Part shown: positions 25,098-33,734 of the stretch, piece by piece | Layout: every line of letters starts with the position of its first letter | Position numbering within the stretch: position 1 is the first letter of the stretch | From: JAQGMJ01 sp036498945 | GTDB taxonomy: Bacteria; Pseudomonadota; Gammaproteobacteria; Burkholderiales; JAEUOS01 | Reading direction: 5' to 3' | NCBI GenBank assembly: GCA_036498945.1 | Contig: DASYEQ010000087.1 | Coordinates: 1-64,000, forward strand | Length of the DNA: 64,000 nt | The notes under the pieces: generated by a model | The model's database searches: none | What the model was told of the DNA's origin: nothing | What the model saw: the letters and a program-made list of their open reading frames with translations, nothing else | Translations under genes and position numbers: made by a program

Positions 25098-25438
25098 TGA
25101 TTTCCTGTCGGCGCGCGGTGGCCGGGCGATTGCGGCCGTGGTTTGCGTCGCGCAGTGTGTTGCCGCGGGCATGACAGGTCTATTACGCACCCATGCGCCG
25201 ATCGGCGCAGCGGGCAGGCGGGGCCGCGATGCAATGCCGACGTCACATTGCCTGCGTAATCTGGCTTGGCCGTTGTCGCCTGCTTAACGGCGCAAGCCAC
25301 CACTACGGGCAGGCGCCGTCAGGCGGACGCTGCGCTCCATCAAAGAAGCGGCGCGGCCGCCGTGGTACGCGGCACACCGATCACTCGTGCGCGAACCCCA
25401 GGGCAAGCGCAGCCAACCGTCCTACCGCCGCCGTCCAC
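25098..25438. promoter_or_regulatory. Divergent regulatory region of the PaaK-like and Wzy-like genes
   Basis: This 341-base gap contains no supported gene and must hold the start signals of both EPS transcription units. It carries one copy of TGACAG-N4-ATTACGC (25172-25188) and, in the opposite sense, GCGTAAT-CTGG-CT (25254-25266), which matches only one half of the motif. No clear -35/-10 pairs are visible. Confidence 0.5.
25172..25188 (+). promoter_or_regulatory. Third copy of the TGACAG-N4-ATTACGC motif
   Basis: TGACAG GTCT ATTACGC matches the two tandem copies before the dehydrogenase gene at all 13 fixed positions. It lies 75 bases upstream of the PaaK-like start and about 250 upstream of the Wzy-like start. 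A 13-base match to a two-copy motif in a second EPS control region is unlikely by chance in a 64-kb window. Confidence 0.5.
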
Positions 25439-27073
25439 ATGCTCAAGTTCGCCAACAAAGCCTCCGCCGGCGCCGCGGGGATGTCTTCCCGCTGGCAGCG
25501 GATTCCAGGGCAGCTCGCCGCGGGCGTCGCGCAAGGCATGCCGATCGCCGGCAAGTGGCTGGGCCTGGGGGCCCTGCTCGTCCTGTTCCCGTTTTTCGTC
25601 GGCGCCATCATCGCCCTGGGCGCGGCGCAGCTCGACCTGCTGGCTTTCGGCGCCTTTTTCGGCCTGATCTTCCTGTTCGTGCCCTCCAGTTGGGTGCTGA
25701 TCACGCTGACCTTCCTCACCTTTGTCGTGGTCGGGGTGGCCGGCTACTTTCTCTCCTTCGACAAGGGCTTCTGGCTGCCCTACATGATCTGCATGCTGCT
25801 GTACCTGAAGGTGCCACTGGAGGGCCTGCAGCGGTCCGGCCGCGGGCACGTACGTGGGGGCACCTCGCCGGTGGTGTACGCCCTGCTGCCGTATCTCGCG
25901 GTGTTCGTCCTGTCGACGCTGATCAACGGCAGCTCGGTGCTGTTCACCCTGGTGGGGGCGAAGAACTTCGCCTTCATCTGGAGCGTACTGCTCCTCCTGG
26001 CGCTGGGGCGCCTGGAGGAGAAGGTGCTGGCGCGCATCTGGCTGGCGGTACCGCTGGTGGGAGTGCTGCAACTACCCTTTACCCTGTATCAGCATTTTTT
26101 CGTCGCCTCGCGCAACGCCCAGACCCTGCACGCCGGCACCTCCTGGGACGCGGTGGTGGGCACCTTCGGCGGCAAGATCGACGGCGGCGGCGCCAGCGGC
26201 ACGCTGGCAGTGTTCGAGATTTTCGCCATTCTGCTGTCGCTCTTGTTCGTCCAGGCAGGAGTGTTCAGAAAACGCACCGCAATGCTGGTGTACGGCGCCG
26301 CCTTCCTGTCGGTGTTTCTCGCCGAGGTGAAGGTGGTGTTCGTCCTGCTGCCGGTGGTGATGGTGGGCGTGCTCGGCCGGCGCCTGATCCGCAACCCGGT
26401 CGCCAGCCTCGGCATGCTGGCGGCCTCCGGCGCCCTGCTCGCGCTGCTGTTCGTCGGCTACCAGCAGATGTACTGGTCCAAGGCCGACCACAAGGCCAAC
26501 AGCGCCGCCGGCGCGTTCGACTACATGTTCCGCACCGACAGCAACGACCAGTTGGTCAACTACACCACCGGCGAAGTCAGCCGCCTGGCCGCGCCGGTGA
26601 TCTGGTGGCGCGACACCAGCGTGCGCGGCGCCGACCTGGTGCTGTTCGGCTATGGCCCCTCGGCCAGCCGCATCAGCGAAACCATCGGCATCGGCGTCGC
26701 CGCCCGGCGCTATTCCTTCCGCCTCGACACCTCCAGCCTGACGGTATTGCTGTGGGACCTGGGCCTGATCGGCCTGCTCACCTTCGTTGCCATCCTGGTA
26801 ATCGGCGCGTTCGCCGCGTTGCGTCTGGCCAAAAACGACGCCCTGCCGCCGCTGCACCGCGCGGTGATGCGCGCCGTGCCGACCGCGATCGCCATCGTGC
26901 TGGTGACCCTACCGTACAACCACGACGCGGTCGACAACTCCACCCTGCAATTGCTGATCTGCCTGCTGCTCGGGCACGTCGCCTACTGGCACCGCCGTCT
27001 GCGCGTCGAGGCGGCGGGCGGGGCCCAGGCCGGCGCGCCGACGCCGCGCGGTCCGGGAGCGGGCGCGCGATGA
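25439..27073 (+). CDS. O-antigen ligase/Wzy-like EPS polymerase
   Basis: A 544-residue integral membrane protein with about eleven hydrophobic segments (for example LGALLVLFPFFVGAIIALGAA and MLGMLAASGALLALLFVGY-like). A large periplasmic loop (about 340-430) contains YMFRTDSNDQLVNYTTGEVSRLAAPVIWW and FGYGPSASRIS, as in Wzy/O-antigen-ligase-type proteins of exosortase EPS loci. It would join flipped repeat units. No strong ribosome site precedes the ATG at 25439; an ATG at 25481 (MSSRWQRI) is an alternative. It opens the rightward EPS operon and overlaps the next gene by 4 bases. Confidence 0.78.
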   Translation: MLKFANKASAGAAGMSSRWQRIPGQLAAGVAQGMPIAGKWLGLGALLVLFPFFVGAIIALGAAQLDLLAFGAFFGLIFLFVPSSWVLITLTFLTFVVVGVAGYFLSFDKGFWLPYMICMLLYLKVPLEGLQRSGRGHVRGGTSPVVYALLPYLAVFVLSTLINGSSVLFTLVGAKNFAFIWSVLLLLALGRLEEKVLARIWLAVPLVGVLQLPFTLYQHFFVASRNAQTLHAGTSWDAVVGTFGGKIDGGGASGTLAVFEIFAILLSLLFVQAGVFRKRTAMLVYGAAFLSVFLAEVKVVFVLLPVVMVGVLGRRLIRNPVASLGMLAASGALLALLFVGYQQMYWSKADHKANSAAGAFDYMFRTDSNDQLVNYTTGEVSRLAAPVIWWRDTSVRGADLVLFGYGPSASRISETIGIGVAARRYSFRLDTSSLTVLLWDLGLIGLLTFVAILVIGAFAALRLAKNDALPPLHRAVMRAVPTAIAIVLVTLPYNHDAVDNSTLQLLICLLLGHVAYWHRRLRVEAAGGAQAGAPTPRGPGAGAR

Positions 27074-28323
27074 AAATCCTGATGTCCCTGCGCGACCCTT
27101 ACCCGCCGCGGCGGGCCGACGTGAAGTCGCTGTTCGGCAAGTATCTGTCGCAGCGTGGCCTGTCGACCGATCTGCTGGCGCAGACCGCGCCGGACGGGGG
27201 CGACGCCGATACCGGATGGCCGGCGGGCCGGGCGACGGTGCTGGCCCATGCGCCGGGCGCCTCGCGGGTGATGCGCTTGCTGCGCGCGAGCCGATTTTTT
27301 TTCCTTGGGCTATTCCGCTGCGGCCGCGAGGCGGACGCCATCCAGGTGCGCGACCAGGTGTTCCTGTCGCTGGCGGGGCTGGCGGCGGCGCGCCTGCGCG
27401 GCATCCGGTTCTTCTACTGGATGTCGTTCCCCTTTCCCGAGGGCGACCTGGAAATCGTACGCACGCAAAGCCTCGCCGGCAGGCCGCTGCGCAGCGGCAT
27501 CACGTATTGCCGGGGCCTGCTGGGCTATCGCCTGCTCTACGGCTTCGTCGCCCGGCGCGCGGACCATGTATTCGTGCAAAGCGACCGCATGCTGGAGCTC
27601 ATGGTGGAGCGCGGCGTGCCGCGCGCACGCATGACCGCGGTGCCGATGGGCGTGGACATGGCGCGCGTGGGCGCCGCCGCGCACCTGCCCGTTTCCGATC
27701 ATCGCCTGCATGGCCGGCGCACGCTCATCTACATCGGCGCGCTCGACCGCGTGCGCCGCATCGATTTCCTGCTCGAGGTGCTGGCGCGCGTCAGCCTGGA
27801 TATCCCGAAGGTGGCGCTGGTGCTGGCCGGCGGGGCCAGCGAGCCCGAGGATGTCGAATGGCTGAAAAAGGAAGCCGGCCGCCTGGGCATCGCCAATTCG
27901 GTGGTCTGGCTGGGGTGGCTCTCGACCGAGGAAGCGTGGCGCTACGTCAAGAGCGCCGAGATCGGCTTGTCCGCGATCCCGCCCGGCCCCCTGTACGACG
28001 TCTCCTCGCCGACCAAGGCGCTGGAATACATGGCCCTGGGCATCCCGGTGGTGGCCAGCCGCATCCCCGACCAGGAAAAAGTGCTGACCGAAAGCCAGGC
28101 GGGGCTGACCACCGGATACGACGTGCACGCCTTCGCCGAAGCGGTCACCCAACTCCTGCTTGATCCGCAGCGCGCGCAGCGGATGGGCATGCGCGGCCCC
28201 GAATACATCGCCCGCGAGCGCGATTACCAGGTGCTGGCGGAACGGCTCGCGGTGGTCTATCGCGGCCTGCTGGCGGCCCCAGTAGTGACGCCTGCGCCCG
28301 GCGCCGGCGCCCAGCGCACCTGA
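27070..28323 (+). CDS. Family 4 glycosyltransferase
   Basis: A 417-residue GT-B glycosyltransferase beginning MKILMSLRDPYPPRRADVKS, coupled to the polymerase gene by ATGA. The C-terminal donor domain has LIYIGALDRVRRIDFLLEVL, ALVLAGGASEPEDVEWLKKEA, VVWLGWLSTEEAW and the nucleotide-sugar region SSPTKALEYMALGIPVVASRIPDQEKVL. The segment FPFPEGDLEIVRTQSLAGRPL between the domains is typical of EPS GT4 enzymes. Specificity unknown. The flippase gene follows after 5 bases. Confidence 0.88.
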   Translation: MKILMSLRDPYPPRRADVKSLFGKYLSQRGLSTDLLAQTAPDGGDADTGWPAGRATVLAHAPGASRVMRLLRASRFFFLGLFRCGREADAIQVRDQVFLSLAGLAAARLRGIRFFYWMSFPFPEGDLEIVRTQSLAGRPLRSGITYCRGLLGYRLLYGFVARRADHVFVQSDRMLELMVERGVPRARMTAVPMGVDMARVGAAAHLPVSDHRLHGRRTLIYIGALDRVRRIDFLLEVLARVSLDIPKVALVLAGGASEPEDVEWLKKEAGRLGIANSVVWLGWLSTEEAWRYVKSAEIGLSAIPPGPLYDVSSPTKALEYMALGIPVVASRIPDQEKVLTESQAGLTTGYDVHAFAEAVTQLLLDPQRAQRMGMRGPEYIARERDYQVLAERLAVVYRGLLAAPVVTPAPGAGAQRT

Positions 28324-28328
28324 ATGCC

Positions 28329-29852
28329 ATGGCCAACGAAGCGCCCTACGCTTTCTCGCGCCTGAAGCGCAGCCTCACCTACTTCGCCACCGGCAAGTCG
28401 GCCGCCGCGCTGCTGGCGCTTGCCAATTTCACCCTGGTGGTGCAACTGCTGCCGGTACGCGAATACGCCGCTTACGCCTCCATCCTCGCTACCGTCGAAC
28501 TGGCGATCAATTTTTCCACCTTCGGCCTGGACTGGGCCGGCATGCGCTACCTTCCGGAGTTGCGCGAGCACGGCAACCATGCGGGCCTGCTGCGCCTCAT
28601 GCGCCGCCTGCTCCTTTACCGGTTCGCCAGCCTGGCCGCGGTCGCGCTGATCGGCGCCGCGGTCCTGCACTGGGCGCTGGGGCAGGCGCAACTCGAGGCC
28701 TTCGCGCCGGTGGCGAAGATCTACCTGTGCGTGATGGTGATCGACGGCATGCTGCGCTTCATCCTCGGCGTCGCCTTCGATTCGCTGCTGCTGCAGGGGT
28801 ATAGCCAGGTCTCGCTCCTGATCCGCAATGCGATTTTCGCCGCCGTGGTGGCCGCGGCTCCCGCTGGCGCGAACATCCACGACGTCGCGCATGCCGACCT
28901 GATGGCCGCCTGCGGCGCCCTGTTCGTGGCCGCCGTATTGCTGCTGTCGCACCTGCGCGCCGGCAGCCGCGAACAGGCGCCGGCGAAATTGCCGCCAACG
29001 CCGGACGCGCGGCGCATGCGCCGCATGGCGATGCACAATTACCTGAGCATGCTGCTCAACCTGCCCTATAGCCCGCAGGCGCTGCTGCTCCTGGCGGGCT
29101 GGTTCCTGCCACTGGAAACCACGGCGGTGCTGGGTTTCGCGCGCAATTTCACCGAACTGGTGCGCCGCTACCAGCCGGTGGAAATGCTGCTGGGCTTCGT
29201 GCGGCCTCTGCTGATCTCGACCTACGCGCGCGGGCGCGATTTCGCCGCGCTCACGCGCATGAGCCAGTTGATCTACAAGATCAGCCTGCTCACCCTGTGC
29301 CCGGTGCTGGTGATGTGCACCGCCTACGGCGACGAGCTGATCGACGTGCTGACCAAACACAAGTACCCGCAAGCCTACTGCCTGGTGGTGGGCCTGACCT
29401 GGACCCTGGTGCTGCGCAGCCACCGCCTGCTGGTCGGCACCATGGCCAACATCCTCGACCGCCCGGAATTGCTGACGCGTACCTCCACCGCGACGCTGGC
29501 GGTGGTGCCGATCTGCGCCGCCGGCTTTTCCCTGGGGTTCGGGCCCCTGACCATGTTCGTTTCCTCCTGCGTGGAAGAAACACTGGGCACCTGGATCATC
29601 GTCGGCGGCATGCGCGCCCAGGGCTACGCCTACGCGCCGCCGTGGACCGCGATGCTGCGTATCGCGCTGATCAGCGCGGGGCTGGCGGGCCTGCTCGCCG
29701 CCGCGCGCCTGCTCGAGCCTTCGCTTGTGTGGCAGGCGGTGCAGGTGCTGGGCGCCGCCACCGGCGTAGTGGGGCTGGCGTTCGCCTGCGGGTATTTCGA
29801 CGCGCCGGAACGCTCCACCTTGCGCAGCTTCGCGCGCCGGGGCGCCGCATGA
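28329..29852 (+). CDS. Polysaccharide flippase (Wzx/oligosaccharide flippase family)
   Basis: A 507-residue membrane protein with about twelve to fourteen helices. The N-terminus FSRLKRSLTYFATGKSAAALLALANFTLVVQLLPVREYAAYASIL is the usual first two helices of MOP-family flippases, and the last third is a run of helices up to GYFDAPERSTLRSF. It would carry the undecaprenyl-PP-linked repeat unit to the periplasm for the polymerase at 25439. It overlaps the next gene by ATGA. Confidence 0.85.
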   Translation: MANEAPYAFSRLKRSLTYFATGKSAAALLALANFTLVVQLLPVREYAAYASILATVELAINFSTFGLDWAGMRYLPELREHGNHAGLLRLMRRLLLYRFASLAAVALIGAAVLHWALGQAQLEAFAPVAKIYLCVMVIDGMLRFILGVAFDSLLLQGYSQVSLLIRNAIFAAVVAAAPAGANIHDVAHADLMAACGALFVAAVLLLSHLRAGSREQAPAKLPPTPDARRMRRMAMHNYLSMLLNLPYSPQALLLLAGWFLPLETTAVLGFARNFTELVRRYQPVEMLLGFVRPLLISTYARGRDFAALTRMSQLIYKISLLTLCPVLVMCTAYGDELIDVLTKHKYPQAYCLVVGLTWTLVLRSHRLLVGTMANILDRPELLTRTSTATLAVVPICAAGFSLGFGPLTMFVSSCVEETLGTWIIVGGMRAQGYAYAPPWTAMLRIALISAGLAGLLAAARLLEPSLVWQAVQVLGAATGVVGLAFACGYFDAPERSTLRSFARRGAA

Positions 29853-31846
29853 CGTCGCACGCCGTGCCGCTGCTGTCGCTGGATGTCTTCGACACCCTGC
29901 TGACGCGCGTCTACGCGCGCCCGGCCGACGTCTTTTTCGAAGTGGCGCACGCGCTCGCCGCGCAGGACCTGCTGCGCGAGGCGCCCGAGGCCTGGGTGGC
30001 GCGGCGCATGGCGGTGGAGGCGAAGATGTGGCGCGAAGGCGCCGGCAGCGCGCGCCTGGAAGACATCTACGCCGAACTGGGGGAAGCAGCAGACTGGGCG
30101 CCCGGGGAAGCGCAGCGTGCCTGCGGCGCCGAGATCGAGATCGAATTGGCGAGCCATGTGCCGATACCGCAGTTGCGCGCGCGCATCGAGGCCTGGCGGC
30201 GCGCCGGCGGCACAGTCGCCTTCGTCTCCGACATGTACCTGCCGGGCGCGGCGTTGCGCCGCTCGCTCGAACGCCACGGCTGGATCGGTCACAATGAGCG
30301 CCTGTTCGTCTCCAGCGATCACCAGGCCACCAAGGCGCGCGGCCTGTTGTTCGGCCGCGTGATGTCGGCGACCGGCGTGGCCGCGCGCGCCATCACCCAC
30401 ATCGGTGACAACCCGCGCGCCGACCTCGTCGCGCCGCGGCGCCTGGGCATCCATGCCGAACACTTCGTTGCCGCCACGCTCAATCGATACGAGCGGCGCG
30501 TCGCCGACCTCGGCGGCGGACCGGACCGCGCCGCCTCCCTCTACGCCGGCTGCATGCGCCTGGCGCGCCTGGAAATGGAGCACGCGCAAGACAACGCGGC
30601 GCGCACCGAACGTTCCGCCGTGATCGCGCGCACCAGCGCCGCCGTCGCCGGGCCGGTGCTGACCGCGTTCGCGCTGTGGGTGCTGCAGCGCGCGGCCACG
30701 CTCGGTATCCGCCGCCTGTATTTCCTGGCGCGTGACGGCCAGATCCTGTATCGCATCGCCGAAGCCCTGGGCGCGCGCGAACGCCACGGCATCGACATCC
30801 GCTATCTCTATGCTTCACGCCAGGCCTGGCATCCGCCGGCGATCGTCGATCTCGACGACAGCGATTTCGACTGGCTGTTCGACGGCGCCGCCATCAGCCT
30901 GCAGCGCCTGGCCAGGCGCCTGTCGCTCAACACGGCGCAACTGGCCAATGCGCTTCAAGGCAGCGGCATCGCCGCCGCGCCGGAAGCGGTACTGACGCCC
31001 GCCGAGCTTGGGCAGTTGCGCCGCCTGATGATGCAGGCGCCGCTGCGCGAACTGATCCTCGAACGCGCCGGCGAGTTGCGCGAGGCGGCGCTTGCCTACT
31101 TCCGCCAGGAGGGCTTGTTCGACGGCGAATCGCAGGCGATCGTCGACGTTGGCTGGAACGGCCGCCTGCAGCGCTCGCTCGGCAAGATGCTTGCCGCCGC
31201 CGGCAGCCCTGCGCCTACCCGGGGCTTTTATTTCGGCCTGTGGCGCAAGGCCCGCGCCCATGCGGACGACCGCATGGAAGCGTTTTTCCACGATCCCGAC
31301 CGCGCTTGCGCGAATCGCGCGCTGTGCAACGGCCCGCTGCTGGAGCAATTCACCGAGGCCGACCATGGCACCACCCTGTCCTTCGCGCAGGCGGACCAGC
31401 GCTGGACCCCGGTGCTCAAGGAGACGTATAACCACACCGCGCTGGCCTGGGGCCTGCAGACGCAGCACGAGGCCATCCTTGCCTTTGCGCGCCTGGTGAG
31501 TCTGCATTTTCTGCCGCGCGTGCCGGCGCCGCCGGCGGATTTTCTGCGCGCAGCCTGTGCCGGCGTGCTGGAAGAATTCCTGTTCCGACCGGACCTGGCC
31601 GAGTCCGAGGTCTACGGCAGTTTCGGCAAGACCGACGCGCAGGAACACAGCGAGCAGTTCGAACTGGCGCCGCGCCTGGGCACGCTCACCGCGCTGCGCC
31701 TGGGCCTCGTCGGCCTCGGGCGTTTGCGCCTGCCCGGCGACCCGCCGGTGCTGTGGCTGCCGGCCTCGCTCGCGCGTTCCGGCCTGCCGTGGATGAACGC
31801 CTGGGTCCGGGTGCGCAGCCGGCTCGCCGGCCGCCTGGCGCACTGA
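29849..31846 (+). CDS. HAD-superfamily protein with a second large domain (COG5610-like)
   Basis: A 665-residue protein. Residues 1-215 form a HAD domain with all four motifs: SLDVFDTLLTR (nucleophile Asp), VSDMYLPG, the Lys of TKARGLLFG, and HIGDNPRADLVAPRRLG. Residues about 260-640 form a second domain with IRRLYFLARDGQILYRIAEAL, IVDVGWNGRLQRSL and GFYFGLWRKAR. That layout recalls predicted hydrolases in polysaccharide clusters; the second domain's activity is not known. No signal peptide. It lies between flippase and amidotransferase genes and may process a phosphorylated sugar or polymer intermediate. Confidence 0.72.
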   Translation: MTSHAVPLLSLDVFDTLLTRVYARPADVFFEVAHALAAQDLLREAPEAWVARRMAVEAKMWREGAGSARLEDIYAELGEAADWAPGEAQRACGAEIEIELASHVPIPQLRARIEAWRRAGGTVAFVSDMYLPGAALRRSLERHGWIGHNERLFVSSDHQATKARGLLFGRVMSATGVAARAITHIGDNPRADLVAPRRLGIHAEHFVAATLNRYERRVADLGGGPDRAASLYAGCMRLARLEMEHAQDNAARTERSAVIARTSAAVAGPVLTAFALWVLQRAATLGIRRLYFLARDGQILYRIAEALGARERHGIDIRYLYASRQAWHPPAIVDLDDSDFDWLFDGAAISLQRLARRLSLNTAQLANALQGSGIAAAPEAVLTPAELGQLRRLMMQAPLRELILERAGELREAALAYFRQEGLFDGESQAIVDVGWNGRLQRSLGKMLAAAGSPAPTRGFYFGLWRKARAHADDRMEAFFHDPDRACANRALCNGPLLEQFTEADHGTTLSFAQADQRWTPVLKETYNHTALAWGLQTQHEAILAFARLVSLHFLPRVPAPPADFLRAACAGVLEEFLFRPDLAESEVYGSFGKTDAQEHSEQFELAPRLGTLTALRLGLVGLGRLRLPGDPPVLWLPASLARSGLPWMNAWVRVRSRLAGRLAH

Positions 31847-31877
31847 AACCAACAAGAGCAATACTGGAAAAATCATC

Positions 31878-33731
31878 ATGTGCGGCGTAGTCGGTAGCCT
31901 GGGACTCACGATCAGCGAAGAAGCGGCCAAACGCGCGATCCAGCAGTTGCGCCATCGCGGACCGGATGCCTGGGGCGAGGTGCGCGCCCAGGTCGGCCCG
32001 CTGGCGGCCTGGCTCGGGCACACGCGCCTGTCCATCCTCGACCTTTCGCTGGCCGGCGCGCAGCCGATGCGCAGCCGCTGCAACTCCTGGCTGCTGTCTT
32101 TCAACGGCGAGATCTACAACCACCTTGAGCTGCGCCGCGAGCTGCAGGTCGAGTGGCGCGGGCACTCCGACACCGAGACGCTGTGCGAGGCGCTCGCCGC
32201 CTGGGGTGTCGAGGAGACCTTGCGCCGCCTGAATGGCATGTTCGCCTTCGCCGCGCTGGACCTGCAGGGCGGTGCGCTATACCTCGCGCGCGACCCCTTC
32301 GGCATCAAGCCGCTGTACTACACGCTGAGCCCGCACGGCATCGCCTTCGCGTCCGAGATGCGCGGCATTTCCGCGCTGGCGCCGGAGACGCGGCGTATCG
32401 ATCCCGCCGGCCTGCAGACCCTGCTCACCCTGCGCTACGTGCCCTCGCCCGGCACCCTGCTGCAGAACGTGCGCCGCGTCGAGCCGGGCCACGTGCTGCG
32501 TTTCGACGCCGCCAGCATGGCGGTGGTCAACCATCATTACGCGAGGCCGCAAGCGGCGGATTTCCGCGGCAGCCTGGACGACGCCGCGGCCGGCTACCTC
32601 GAGCACCTGGAGCGCGCGATCGAGCGCCAGTTGCTTTCCGACGTCCCGGTCGGTCTGCTGCTCTCCGGCGGCATCGATTCGGCGCTGATCGCCGCCTGCG
32701 CCGCGCGCGCAGGGCGCGCGCTGCCCACCTACACCGTGGGTTTCGGCGACGACGCACCCGAATGCGAAATCGCCGACGCCAAGGCCACCGCCGACATCAT
32801 CGGCCTGCCACACCACGCCGTCACCGTCGGCTACGACGCGCTGTGGGATACGCTGATGCAGGCCGCCGCCGCCGTCGAAGAGCCGCTGGGCACCACCTCG
32901 GTGCTGCCGATGTGGCACCTGATCAACCGCGCCAGCCAGGACGTGTCGGTGGTGCTCACCGGCCAGGGCAGCGACGAGCCCTGGGGCGGCTATCGCCGCT
33001 ATCAGCTCGAACTGCTGCGCGAGTCCTTTCCGCTTACCACCCTGGCGCGCCACCTGCCGGCGCCGCTGTTCAAGACTGCGCTGCCGGAGCACATCGAGCG
33101 CGGCTTGAGCAGCCTGTCGCTCAATCCCCTGCCCGAGCGCTTCGTCGCCGCCTATGAACTGTTTACCGGTGAGCAGCGGGCGCTGCTCACCGGGCGCGGC
33201 GACGCCGGGGACGCCATCGCCGCCACCTCCGGCTGGCTCGACTGGGTCGGCAGTACCGCGCGGCCCGCGGCAATGAAGATGATGCACATCGATGCGCGCC
33301 TGAATCTCTCGGACGACCTGCTGCTCTACGGCGACAAGCTGTCGATGGCGTTTTCGCAGGAAGCGCGTGTGCCGCTGCTCGACCTCGACCTGGTGGCTTT
33401 CGTCGAGTCCCTGCCGCTGTCTTATCGCGCGCGCCTGGGCGCCACCAAGATCGCTTTTCGCCTGGCAGCGAAGAAGCTGCTGCCGAAGGAGATCATCCAG
33501 CGCCCCAAGCGCGGCTTCCAGATGCCTTTCGCCCGCCTTGCCCGCACCACCTGGCGCGAGCGCATCGAGGTCCTGCTGCTGGACCCGGAGAGCCCGCACC
33601 TGCGCCACCTGCGGCCCGAAGGCATCAAGCGCGTCCTCACCCTGCACAACGACCGCGGTATCGATCTGAGCCGTCAGTTGTTCACCCTCATCAACGTGGC
33701 GGTATGGTGGCGCCACGCCGGCGTGGAGTAG
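31878..33731 (+). CDS. asnB: Glutamine-dependent asparagine-synthase-like amidotransferase
   Basis: A 617-residue AsnB-family enzyme. The class II glutaminase domain begins MCGVVGSLG with nucleophile Cys2, and RHRGPDAWG, LSFNGEIYNHLELR and SDTETLCEAL follow. The synthetase domain has the PP-loop LLLSGGIDSALIAA near 265, TGQGSDEPWGGYRRY and MAFSQEARVPLLDLDL. In EPS loci such proteins are thought to amidate uronic acids rather than aspartate. The neighbouring HexNAc-uronate genes favour that here (inference). Confidence 0.9.
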   Translation: MCGVVGSLGLTISEEAAKRAIQQLRHRGPDAWGEVRAQVGPLAAWLGHTRLSILDLSLAGAQPMRSRCNSWLLSFNGEIYNHLELRRELQVEWRGHSDTETLCEALAAWGVEETLRRLNGMFAFAALDLQGGALYLARDPFGIKPLYYTLSPHGIAFASEMRGISALAPETRRIDPAGLQTLLTLRYVPSPGTLLQNVRRVEPGHVLRFDAASMAVVNHHYARPQAADFRGSLDDAAAGYLEHLERAIERQLLSDVPVGLLLSGGIDSALIAACAARAGRALPTYTVGFGDDAPECEIADAKATADIIGLPHHAVTVGYDALWDTLMQAAAAVEEPLGTTSVLPMWHLINRASQDVSVVLTGQGSDEPWGGYRRYQLELLRESFPLTTLARHLPAPLFKTALPEHIERGLSSLSLNPLPERFVAAYELFTGEQRALLTGRGDAGDAIAATSGWLDWVGSTARPAAMKMMHIDARLNLSDDLLLYGDKLSMAFSQEARVPLLDLDLVAFVESLPLSYRARLGATKIAFRLAAKKLLPKEIIQRPKRGFQMPFARLARTTWRERIEVLLLDPESPHLRHLRPEGIKRVLTLHNDRGIDLSRQLFTLINVAVWWRHAGVE

Positions 33732-33734
33732 GCG

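Noticed and set aside
25387..28323. A 978-codon frame that seems to fuse an unknown N-terminus to the second glycosyltransferase.
   Set aside because: The first 560 codons are a shifted reading of the Wzy-like gene; the glycosyltransferase starts at the overlapping ATG at 27070.
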